From contig NVVG01000071.1 of assembly GCA_002402125.1 (NCBI GenBank), forward strand, positions 14,169 through 19,617: a stretch of 5,449 nucleotides of DNA, given 5' to 3'. A program made the position numbers and the translations under genes. Of this stretch, positions 1 to 5,316 are shown in pieces (the stretch's first letter is position 1; each line of letters starts with the position of its first letter). Origin of the DNA: Moraxellaceae bacterium (lineage in GTDB: Bacteria; Pseudomonadota; Gammaproteobacteria; Pseudomonadales; Ketobacteraceae). Under the pieces are notes generated by a model. That model was not told the origin of the DNA, did not search any database, and worked only from the letters and a program-made list of their open reading frames with translations.

Positions 1-1185
1 TGAAAACACAACCATTTCAATGATAGAGCCGCACAACACCGCGTATATAGATAAGGCCATATCTATCACGCCAAAAATTGCCGACGCCATATAAATAAAT
101 GACGTGCCAATTAAACTACCCCAGCCAAAAATATAGAACCCCGCTAGACGACTTCCCTGTCGATAACGCTTAAACGCTATCAACAAAATCATAGTGGAAA
201 CCAAAATCACCGCAACCACGCTGAGCGGTCGCATTATCGACAACCCGACAACATGTAGCAGCATAGGAACTATTGCTCCTATCGACAAAAGTTGAATCAT
301 TCGATCATAACGGGGGAGATATATTTTCGTTTGTAAATAACTACGGGTAAATTGCCCGCAAGTCACCGCCAACAACAAACAGAAAAATGGCACCGCATTG
401 CCGTCGAGCCCTTCAACCGTTGGCCAGACATACTGCCTGCCATAACCCAGCAGGCTTACCACGAACATTCCGAAGGAAAGCGCATAAATCACGTACATTA
501 AATAACTTCGATCTTTGATGCGTAAATACAAAAAGAAGTTATAACAAGCCATCAATAAAATGATACTGAGGTAGCCAAAGTTTAACCCTGTCAACAGGCT
601 ATCGCTGCTTAAGAATTCATCTCTACTCCATAACCGTAAAGGCACATCCAGCAAAGAGACTGTATCTATCCGAAAATAAATCGTTTGCTCTGTAATGTTT
701 GAAAAATCCAACGGGAATATGAAATTTCGATGTTTTATCGGGCGAGATGTAAAAGGAAGGTCAGCACCGGTGGAAACTACATGTAAGCCATCGACGGTCT
801 TACGGTAAAAATCAACATGGGACAACTGAGGATTAGCTATCTCTAGCCAAAAAAACGGGTCATTTAACTGTTCGCCTTCACGCCGTTCGAATTGAATCTT
901 TAACCAGTAAGCGGAGCTCTCATAGCCTTTAGAAAATCGGCTGTTAATAAGAGGTTGGAATTCACCGTGACTATCTGCATCGATGACATCACTAAACTTT
1001 AAGGTGCCCTGTTCATCTTCTAAGACCGTAACATAGGGTGCTAACTCAACCTGCTCTGTACGGGAATCAATCGTCACCGTCCCCCAGGTCTCAGAGGCAG
1101 CAGAACTGAAGCTGACGCTTAACAATAAAATGTATGCAGCAAACCACACGATAGGATTACCCTGTGATCGAAATAGCTCTCGCAT
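1..1185 (-). CDS. 7TM-DISM membrane signalling protein, N-terminal part (3' end outside window)
   Basis: Inner-membrane sensor whose periplasmic domain is expected to bind a ligand, possibly a carbohydrate, and pass the signal through seven helices to a cytoplasmic output domain. Only the first 395 residues are visible; the frame is still open at base 1. Residues 1-30 look like a signal peptide (hydrophobic 12-28, then SSAA before SE). Residues about 44-188 match the 7TMR-DISMED2 fold, with the typical SSAYWLKIQF (90-99) and WLEIANPQLSHVDFYR (113-128). From about 200 come hydrophobic helices near 201-220, 228-248, 264-280, 297-315, 319-337, 348-370 and 375-395, starting with the family signature YNFFLYLRIKDRSYLMYVIY (215-234). 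The final GSIIEMVVFS fits helix seven. The output domain (GGDEF, histidine kinase, cyclase or other) lies past the left edge and cannot be told. The ATG at 1185 is chosen because it gives a proper signal peptide, but it has only a weak ribosome binding site. It is separated from the upstream gene by 381 bp, so it is probably transcribed alone. Confidence 0.88.
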   Translation of the reverse strand, partial: MRELFRSQGNPIVWFAAYILLLSVSFSSAASETWGTVTIDSRTEQVELAPYVTVLEDEQGTLKFSDVIDADSHGEFQPLINSRFSKGYESSAYWLKIQFERREGEQLNDPFFWLEIANPQLSHVDFYRKTVDGLHVVSTGADLPFTSRPIKHRNFIFPLDFSNITEQTIYFRIDTVSLLDVPLRLWSRDEFLSSDSLLTGLNFGYLSIILLMACYNFFLYLRIKDRSYLMYVIYALSFGMFVVSLLGYGRQYVWPTVEGLDGNAVPFFCLLLAVTCGQFTRSYLQTKIYLPRYDRMIQLLSIGAIVPMLLHVVGLSIMRPLSVVAVILVSTMILLIAFKRYRQGSRLAGFYIFGWGSLIGTSFIYMASAIFGVIDMALSIYAVLCGSIIEMVVFS

Positions 1186-1264
1186 TCTATACCAAACTAC
1201 CGCTAACCAAGGTTGCAGTAGACCCCTTAAACTGACAGAAAATTACATCTAACCCCAATCTACA

Positions 1265-1279
1265 ATGTATCCCATACAT
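1265..1279. promoter_or_regulatory. Dyad ATGTAT-ccc-ATACAT, possible operator of the sensor gene
   Basis: A perfect inverted repeat with 6-bp arms and a 3-bp centre lies about 80-94 bp upstream of the 7TM-DISM start codon. The same core recurs as TTACAT at 1243-1248 and ATGTAA at 1286-1291, 1321-1326 and 1331-1336; the last two sit in a direct repeat CTATGTAA with a 10-bp period (1319-1326 and 1329-1336). The repeats are seen directly. A role as binding sites for a dimeric regulator is inference; I do not recognise the motif as that of a named regulator. Confidence 0.35.
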
Positions 1280-1318
1280 GCCTAAATGTAATAGATAGTT
1301 TTGCAACGTTTTTTTGAC

Positions 1319-1336
1319 CTATGTAAAGCTATGTAA
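1319..1336. repeat. Tandem direct repeat CTATGTAA, 10-bp period
   Basis: Two identical 8-bp copies start at 1319 and 1329, one helical turn apart, upstream of the 7TM-DISM gene. They belong to the wider set of ATGTAA-like hexamers in this gap. Spacing of one turn would put both copies on the same face of the DNA, which suits cooperative protein binding, but two 8-mers in AT-rich DNA could also be chance. Confidence 0.35.
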
Positions 1337-1340
1337 CCAT

Positions 1341-1382
1341 GAGGGCCAACCCTCCCTACCCTAGACAGCCAGTGGGCTCTAG
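1341..1382. other. Two adjacent hairpins in the intergenic gap
   Basis: The first hairpin, 1341-1354, is a perfect 5-bp GC-rich stem (GAGGG and CCCTC) with the 4-base loop CCAA. The second, 1361-1382, begins CTAG and ends CTAG, with an inner AGCC/GGCT stem, a 4-base loop and a 2-base bulge: eight base pairs in all. Neither is followed by a T run on either strand, so they do not look like intrinsic terminators. They could be leader-RNA structure for the sensor gene, part of a small RNA, or chance. Confidence 0.3.
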
Positions 1383-1488
1383 CCGAACAATCAAGTGATC
1401 AACAATCAACCAAAGCACTCTTGGGACAAGGCCTTTTAAACGGCAAAAGAATGTACAAATAGACCCGTAAAATCAACCGGTTGGGGGC

Positions 1489-1515
1489 AAAAACTACCCG
1501 TATTCTTAAAGGTAG
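1489..1515 (-). terminator. Weak intrinsic terminator after the pseudouridine synthase gene
   Basis: Read on the minus strand, CTACC and GGTAG form a 5-bp stem, extendable by one T-G pair, around a 10-12 base loop. Five Ts follow immediately. It lies 52 bp after the pseudouridine synthase stop codon, where the egtB-egtD-synthase transcript would be expected to end. The stem is short and the loop large, so termination would be inefficient; I rate it as plausible only. Confidence 0.4.
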
Positions 1516-1566
1516 CCCTAAGTAATTTAGAATCGAAGTAAGCAAAGATGCTCACCTGTACTGAAT

Positions 1567-2439
1567 TTAAGACTGTTGTAGCTTTAAATGGTCCATCCAA
1601 GGTTGTTTCCCAGCAGCTAACTCAAAAAACTTCTCTTCACCTGTTATCGGACAGGTAAAACACAGAGAAAAGGCACACAATTGCAAATCCAAACTGGTTG
1701 CAATGCTATTTTCTACGCCATGTAGGCGATCTCCAACTATAGGAAAGCCCAGTTCGGCTAGATGGCGGCGAATCTGGTGTTTGCGACCGGTTTCAATTTG
1801 AACTTCCACTAACGACAACTCACGCTCAGGAAAGCTCTGTAAAAGATCAAAATGGCTACAAGCAACACGGTTATCAATATTGCTGTTGACTGTTTGGGTT
1901 CCGCATGGAAACTCTCCGTGCACTAGCGCTCTATAGCGTTTCTTAATACCACGATTTTCAAACAGTTGACTCAATGATCTAGCTGTTCGCTTAGTATGGG
2001 CCAGCAATATCAATCCGCTGGTGGCTCGATCAAGTCGATGTACCACAAATGCCGGGCGCTCTGGCAGAAGGTTCTTCTCTGCCCAGCGAGCAACGGTACA
2101 ATGATCCCCCCACTTAGAACCTTGCGAAAAAGTACCGCAAGGTTTATTCCACACACTGTAGTCGACTAAATCATCTATAAGCTCAGAAGGTGTGGCGACA
2201 CTGTCGAGAACGGCTCGATCATAATAGAGATGGAGACAGTCACCAGCATTAAGCATTTTCTTCGCGCGGCGCAAGCGTTGGGTATGACCATCCTGCTTAT
2301 TGGGAGTAACCCAAACAGCACCTTTTTGCATTGCTAGCTTGAGCCGCTGCTTTGATAACCCACAGTTATCTGATAAAAGATCAGGCGCTAAGATGGGTTG
2401 TGTGGCGGTTAAATGTAGTTCGAAATGCTCTTCTGTCAT
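1567..2439 (-). CDS. RluA-family pseudouridine synthase
   Basis: Converts specific uridines in structured RNA to pseudouridine in the cytoplasm; whether the target is rRNA or tRNA cannot be read from sequence. Residues about 27-73 resemble a degenerate S4-like RNA-binding region (LSKQRLKLAMQKGAVWV, later LRRAKKMLNAGD). The catalytic domain starts near 95 (WNKPCGTFS). The signature HRLDRATSG at 134-142 supplies the expected catalytic Asp137. Also present are KRYRALVHGEFP (167-178), ETGRKHQIRRHLAELGFPIVGD (216-237) and the C-terminal LCAFSLCFTCPITGEE. At 290 residues it is shorter than RluC or RluD (about 320), which carry a true S4 domain, and longer than RluA (about 220), so I give no gene symbol. 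It begins 43 bp after egtD on the same strand and may be co-transcribed. The ATG has no Shine-Dalgarno sequence, but an extended -10 element ends exactly six bases before it, which suggests a leaderless transcript. No functional link to ergothioneine is evident. Confidence 0.92.
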   Translation of the reverse strand: MTEEHFELHLTATQPILAPDLLSDNCGLSKQRLKLAMQKGAVWVTPNKQDGHTQRLRRAKKMLNAGDCLHLYYDRAVLDSVATPSELIDDLVDYSVWNKPCGTFSQGSKWGDHCTVARWAEKNLLPERPAFVVHRLDRATSGLILLAHTKRTARSLSQLFENRGIKKRYRALVHGEFPCGTQTVNSNIDNRVACSHFDLLQSFPERELSLVEVQIETGRKHQIRRHLAELGFPIVGDRLHGVENSIATSLDLQLCAFSLCFTCPITGEEKFFELAAGKQPWMDHLKLQQS

Positions 2440-2445
2440 GGGGCT

Positions 2446-2454
2446 ATCATAACA
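2446..2454 (-). promoter_or_regulatory. Extended -10 element next to the pseudouridine synthase start
   Basis: On the minus strand TGTTATGAT matches the extended -10 form TGnTATAAT at eight of nine positions, counting n as any base (hexamer TATGAT, five of six). Exactly six bases (AGCCCC) separate it from the ATG at 2439, so transcription starting at the usual distance would begin at the A of the start codon. No good -35 hexamer is seen at 16-18 bp, which is normal for extended -10 promoters. The match is seen; activity is inference. Confidence 0.4.
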
Positions 2455-2470
2455 GCAATGTGCTTTTGAA

Positions 2471-2486
2471 CTAAATCACGATTTAG
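2471..2486. promoter_or_regulatory. Inverted repeat over the egtD stop codon
   Basis: CTAAATC and GATTTAG form perfect 7-bp arms around a 2-bp centre. The repeat includes the TAA stop of egtD (2483-2485) and reaches into the spacer before the pseudouridine synthase gene. As RNA it could fold as a 6-bp AT-rich stem with a 4-base loop, without a following T run. It may be an operator or activator site for a promoter just downstream, an mRNA 3'-end stabiliser, or chance. Confidence 0.4.
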
Positions 2487-3514
2487 GTTTGGTTTTCTAT
2501 ATCTCGACCATCCAGCTCAAGATAATGAACGCTAAATAGCTGATCTTCGTCAAGCCAACTGGATTTAATGACAAAACCGGCTCCCTCAATTAACTCTCTA
2601 AAACTCTCTAAGGTATATTTATAGGAGTTCTCGGTATGGATTGACTCACCCTCCGAAAACGCGATCGCATTATCCCCCAGCCTTACGATATGGTCCAAAA
2701 CGCTCACAAGATGCATTTCTATCCGCTGTTTCTCTTCGTTATAAAATGCATAATGCTCAAAATTATCGGTCTTAAAATTGGCGTTGGTTAAGTGATTGAT
2801 ATTATTTAAGACGTTAATATTAAACGCCGCGGTAACCCCCTGCTTATCGTTATAGGCCAAATTCAAGATATCCGCTGACTTATGTAAATCAATTCCAATC
2901 AAAGCACCACCATCATGACCCAACCAACCACGCAAATACCGAAGAAATTGCTGCGCCTCATCGGGAATCATATTACCCAACGTAGAACCGGGATAAAATA
3001 TTACCCGCTTACCTTCGGGTAACCTTTCTGGCACGTCGCCAAAAACCGCAAAATCAGCACAAACTGCATGAACATTTAGCCAAGGGAATTCTTCTGCAAG
3101 TTTTTTCGCTGAACGTTGCAAAAACTCTGCCGCTATATCAATGGGCACATAGGCCGACGGCTCTATTTGATCCAACAGCAACCTGACTTTTTCACTGCTG
3201 CCACTACCCGGCTCTATCAACACACAATTCAACCCACAACAGTTCGCTATCGCTTCCGCATTATTTTCTAATATCGAACGTTCTATGCGAGTTGGATAGT
3301 ATTCCAGCGTACTCGTTATCTGCTCAAACAGTTCAGAACCGCGGGTATCATAAAAGAATTTTGGATTGATGAATTTCTGTTTTAGATTAAGTCCGTTCTC
3401 AATCTCTCTACTACTGTCCGCCTGCGTAGGATGTAGATTATCAAATACGATATTACCTAGATCGGAAGATAGTCCCGATTCAACCGACTCTACCGACAGT
3501 GCTGACTTATGCAT
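2483..3514 (-). CDS. egtD: L-histidine N-alpha-methyltransferase EgtD
   Basis: Cytoplasmic SAM-dependent enzyme that methylates the alpha-amino group of histidine three times to give hercynine, the first committed step of ergothioneine synthesis. The length, 343 residues, is close to the mycobacterial enzyme (about 320), with roughly 16 extra residues at the N-terminus. SAM-binding motif I is LIEPGSGSSEKVRLLL (99-114), followed by YVPIDIAAEFL (122-132), FYPGSTLGNM (173-182), GIDLHKSADILNLAYND (207-223) and AAFNINVLNNIN (229-240). Residues known to hold histidine in mycobacterial EgtD appear conserved by motif: Tyr55 in FYD, Tyr72 in EYYP, Asn181 in LGN, and Glu295 and Ser297 in TENS. The ATG at 3514 is supported by AAGGA six bases upstream. 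It starts 32 bp after the egtB stop codon on the same strand, so the two are almost certainly one operon. Identification as EgtD is strong; assignment of single residues is from memory of the family, not an alignment. Confidence 0.95.
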   Translation of the reverse strand: MHKSALSVESVESGLSSDLGNIVFDNLHPTQADSSREIENGLNLKQKFINPKFFYDTRGSELFEQITSTLEYYPTRIERSILENNAEAIANCCGLNCVLIEPGSGSSEKVRLLLDQIEPSAYVPIDIAAEFLQRSAKKLAEEFPWLNVHAVCADFAVFGDVPERLPEGKRVIFYPGSTLGNMIPDEAQQFLRYLRGWLGHDGGALIGIDLHKSADILNLAYNDKQGVTAAFNINVLNNINHLTNANFKTDNFEHYAFYNEEKQRIEMHLVSVLDHIVRLGDNAIAFSEGESIHTENSYKYTLESFRELIEGAGFVIKSSWLDEDQLFSVHYLELDGRDIENQT

Positions 3515-3520
3515 AGAATT

Positions 3521-3525
3521 TCCTT
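3521..3525 (-). promoter_or_regulatory. Ribosome binding site of egtD
   Basis: AAGGA on the minus strand lies six bases upstream of the egtD ATG. It is the clearest Shine-Dalgarno sequence of the full-length genes here; egtB, the pseudouridine synthase and the sensor gene all have weak or no visible ones. It fixes the egtD start and implies that egtD is translated independently within the egtB-egtD message. Confidence 0.75.
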
Positions 3526-3546
3526 GGTTGTATTAGTTTGTTTTCG

Positions 3547-4875
3547 TCATTTTGCCAAACGTATGCCACTGAACTGCCAGCGATCTTGTGGATAGAAAAA
3601 ATTCCTATAGGATGGTCGTAAATGATCGGCACTGGTTACGCATGAACCACCTCGTAACACCCACTGACCAGACATAAACTTTCCATTATATTCTCCAAGT
3701 GCACCTTTTGCTGGGTTATACCCGGGATAAGGTCGAAATGCACTCGCGGTCCACTGCCAACAACGATCATAGAGATGCAACAATCCCTTTTCGACTGCCT
3801 CATCTTCCGAGTCGCTACAAAATTGAGGATGAAATATCTTGGATGGTTCGATTGGTCTATGTCCTTGCTGTGTTACCGCATATTCCCATTCTTGTTCCGT
3901 AGGCAGACGGGCTTTTGCCCAACTCGCAAAAGCATCAGCTTCATAACCGCTAACATGACAAACAGGCTGATGAGGCTGACGTTTCTGCAGTCCATAAAGG
4001 GTATATTCCATCCCTACCCCATCCAGATCCAACCAATATAAAGGCTGCTGCCATTGTTCTTTTTGCACGACTGCCCATCCATCAGACAACCAGAATTCTG
4101 GCTTCTGGTAACCTCCATCATCAATAAATGCTTGAAATTCTCGATTGTTAACCAGCCGTTTCGACAAGGCGAATGGTGATAAATAGACTTGATGATTTGG
4201 CGTTTCACAATCGAACAAAAAACCATCGAAACCAAAAACATCAGACCCCAAATCATTCGTATCAATTTCTCTTGGTGCTAGACTCTTACCTATTTCAACC
4301 AGTCCTCCAGTGAACGATTGCCATTGCACCTTTTCTGCGACGGGGTCCATGCTACCCTCATGATGGTTAACATTCTCAGTCAAAAAGGCCGGATATAACG
4401 GATTCCTAAACAATGAGAATTTAATATCGGTGTAAAGTAACTCTTGATGTTGTTTTTCGTGTTCAATTCCTAAACGGCAACGTTGAATTATGGATAAACG
4501 TTCTTGATGATTATCCTGGCCTAACAAATCAGCCATGGCACTATCAACATGATCTCTGTACGCCATCACCTCAGACAAGATAGGTCGCGATAACAACCCT
4601 CGTTGGGGGCGAGGAAACTGATTTCCCACGGCATTATAATAAGAGTTAAATAACATCTCATAGGCTGGATGAAAGACGTTATAGTCTTCCATAAATGGCT
4701 TTAGGATAAAGGTCTCAAAAAACCAGCTTGTATGGGCCAGGTGCCATTTTGGCGGACTAACAAATGGCTCAGCCTGCAAGCCATAGTCATCAAGTTCCAA
4801 TGACTCACAATTCAATACCGATTGTAGCCGAGTGGCATGAAAAACGTCGACTAGCGTTTTCAAATGCATATTCAT
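3547..4875 (-). CDS. egtB: Ergothioneine sulfoxide synthase EgtB
   Basis: Non-heme Fe(II), O2-dependent enzyme that joins a thiol substrate to C2 of the hercynine imidazole and forms the sulfoxide. It is 442 residues, normal for EgtB. Residues about 5-160 are the DinB-like helical domain with SPPKWHLAHTSWFFE (40-54) and EHEKQHQELLYTD (138-150); His48, His139 and His143 are the likely iron ligands. Residues about 186-442 are the formylglycine-generating-enzyme-like domain, with ETPNHQVYLSPF (224-235), LPTEQEWEYA (324-333), WQWTASAFRPYPGY (373-386) and LRGGSCVTSADHLRPSYRNFF (407-427). There is no C-terminal methyltransferase domain, so it is not OvoA. The spacing from His48 to Tyr79-Tyr80 and to His139 equals that I recall for the cysteine-using type II EgtB, suggesting cysteine as thiol donor. 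An in-frame stop six bases upstream limits the start to ATG 4875 or ATG 4869; neither has a good Shine-Dalgarno sequence. First gene of the cluster. Confidence 0.95.
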   Translation of the reverse strand: MNMHLKTLVDVFHATRLQSVLNCESLELDDYGLQAEPFVSPPKWHLAHTSWFFETFILKPFMEDYNVFHPAYEMLFNSYYNAVGNQFPRPQRGLLSRPILSEVMAYRDHVDSAMADLLGQDNHQERLSIIQRCRLGIEHEKQHQELLYTDIKFSLFRNPLYPAFLTENVNHHEGSMDPVAEKVQWQSFTGGLVEIGKSLAPREIDTNDLGSDVFGFDGFLFDCETPNHQVYLSPFALSKRLVNNREFQAFIDDGGYQKPEFWLSDGWAVVQKEQWQQPLYWLDLDGVGMEYTLYGLQKRQPHQPVCHVSGYEADAFASWAKARLPTEQEWEYAVTQQGHRPIEPSKIFHPQFCSDSEDEAVEKGLLHLYDRCWQWTASAFRPYPGYNPAKGALGEYNGKFMSGQWVLRGGSCVTSADHLRPSYRNFFYPQDRWQFSGIRLAK

Positions 4876-4933
4876 AAACTAATTTGTACCACTAATTAAT
4901 TGTAAAACCATCAAAAGTCCTAAACATTCATGC

Positions 4934-4962
4934 CCCATAATCAACAGACGTGTATACGTCAA
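4934..4962 (-). promoter_or_regulatory. Candidate promoter of the egtB-egtD cluster
   Basis: On the minus strand TTGACG (4957-4962, five of six to consensus) is followed after 17 bp by TATGGG (4934-4939, three of six). Transcription would begin near 4927, giving a leader of about 50 bases before the egtB ATG. The -35 and spacing are good but the -10 is poor, which would fit an activator-dependent or weak promoter. Confidence 0.35.
4947..4960. promoter_or_regulatory. Dyad GACGT-GTAT-ACGTC, possible operator
   Basis: Perfect 5-bp arms flank a 4-bp centre. The dyad overlaps four bases of the candidate egtB -35 element and part of its spacer, so a bound protein would compete with RNA polymerase. 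I do not recognise it as a named regulator site, and a 5-bp dyad can occur by chance. Confidence 0.3.
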
Positions 4963-5083
4963 CAGCTACATTAGAGAATGTAAACCGTTATAATCCGTAA
5001 ACACTAGATCATTATCTTTGTACAAACCTCTAAACATCGCCAAACCCGCGCCGACATTAGAAGCTACAATTCGCACAAGGACA

Positions 5084-5112
5084 AATATAAGGTAGATTGC
5101 TAGATCCGGCAA
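5084..5112 (-). promoter_or_regulatory. Second candidate minus-strand promoter
   Basis: TTGCCG (5107-5112, four of six) and TATATT (5084-5089, five of six) are spaced by 17 bp. Transcription would start near 5077, leaving about 200 bases of leader before egtB. The -35 part overlaps an imperfect dyad (TTGC...GCAA, 5097-5112). It is an alternative or additional promoter for the ergothioneine genes. Confidence 0.3.
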
Positions 5113-5207
5113 CAGACCACCCAATAAAAATTACTTATGAAACTATTTATTGCGTATATTGAACCGATTTAGCAGATATTCTTTTACTGGCAGTGTTGGA
5201 GATTTCA

Positions 5208-5270
5208 TCAATGAAGGTCTTTACTATTAGTGATCCTTGCCGGCCAACATACAACCAGCTCAATTTTCAT
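5208..5270 (-). CDS. Possible 20-residue small protein, antisense to the plus-strand frame
   Basis: A short minus-strand frame starts at ATG 5270 and ends with TGA; AGAGGG lies seven bases upstream. The peptide begins MKIELVVCWPARI and has no recognisable motif. It lies 46 bp after the stop codon of the partial methyltransferase gene on the same strand and so could be read from that transcript. Chance is the default explanation. Confidence 0.15.
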   Translation of the reverse strand: MKIELVVCWPARITNSKDLH

Positions 5271-5291
5271 TCAATCACCCTCTATACATAA
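5211..5291 (+). CDS. Possible 26-residue small protein
   Basis: A short frame begins at ATG 5211 and ends with TAA; GGAG lies nine bases upstream of the start. The peptide starts MKVFTISDPCRPTYNQ, is not strongly hydrophobic and resembles nothing I recognise. It is the only plus-strand candidate gene in the window and overlaps a 20-residue minus-strand frame (5208-5270). Such frames arise often by chance; only the ribosome binding site raises it above background. Confidence 0.15.
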   Translation: MKVFTISDPCRPTYNQLNFHSITLYT

Positions 5292-5316
5292 CACAACACT
5301 CAGAATGATATGCAGG

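Larger units (their letters stand above)
1186..1566. other. Intergenic region upstream of the sensor gene
   Basis: This 381-bp gap lies between the pseudouridine synthase gene and the 7TM-DISM gene, both on the minus strand. It holds a weak terminator-like hairpin at its right end (1489-1515), the 10-bp palindrome CAACCGGTTG (1474-1483), two compact hairpins (1341-1354 and 1361-1382), and a cluster of ATGTAA-like hexamers (1243-1336) 58-151 bp upstream of the sensor start codon. I found no convincing coding sequence: the short frames present lack good ribosome binding sites. No clear -35/-10 pair stands out for the sensor gene. Confidence 0.6.
4876..5316. other. Intergenic region upstream of egtB
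   Basis: This 441-bp AT-rich gap separates the partial methyltransferase gene from egtB, both on the minus strand. It contains two candidate minus-strand promoters (4934-4962 and 5084-5112), a GACGT/ACGTC dyad at 4947-4960, an imperfect dyad TTGC-8-GCAA at 5097-5112, and two short overlapping frames on opposite strands near 5208-5291. No T-tailed hairpin is evident after the methyltransferase stop. The length suggests that egtB has its own promoter and regulation rather than reading through from the upstream gene. Confidence 0.6.

Noticed and set aside
1187..1279. A 30-codon minus-strand frame ending just before the sensor start, as a possible leader peptide
   Set aside because: No usable ribosome binding site at proper spacing, and no codon run or attenuator structure to suggest a regulatory leader.
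1339..1398. A 19-codon plus-strand frame starting at ATG 1339
   Set aside because: It has no ribosome binding site, is proline-rich only because it reads through the two hairpins, and is at chance length.
1474..1483. Palindrome CAACCGGTTG as a regulatory site
   Set aside because: It is perfect but only 10 bp, lies just past the terminator-like hairpin, and has no nearby promoter element or second copy.
1436..1555. A 39-codon minus-strand frame starting with GTG after the pseudouridine synthase gene
   Set aside because: It has no Shine-Dalgarno sequence, uses a rare start, and runs through the terminator-like hairpin.
3699..4041. Two plus-strand open frames (3699-3902 and 3775-4041) inside egtB
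   Set aside because: They lie opposite conserved coding sequence of egtB, show no recognisable domain and have compositions typical of antisense frames.
4014..4265. An 83-codon minus-strand frame inside egtB
   Set aside because: It is the same strand in another frame, entirely inside the well-conserved EgtB sulfatase-like domain, with no family resemblance.
3547..4875. OvoA (ovothiol synthase) as an alternative identity for egtB
   Set aside because: OvoA carries a C-terminal methyltransferase domain and is much longer. This protein ends right after the sulfatase-like domain and is paired with egtD.
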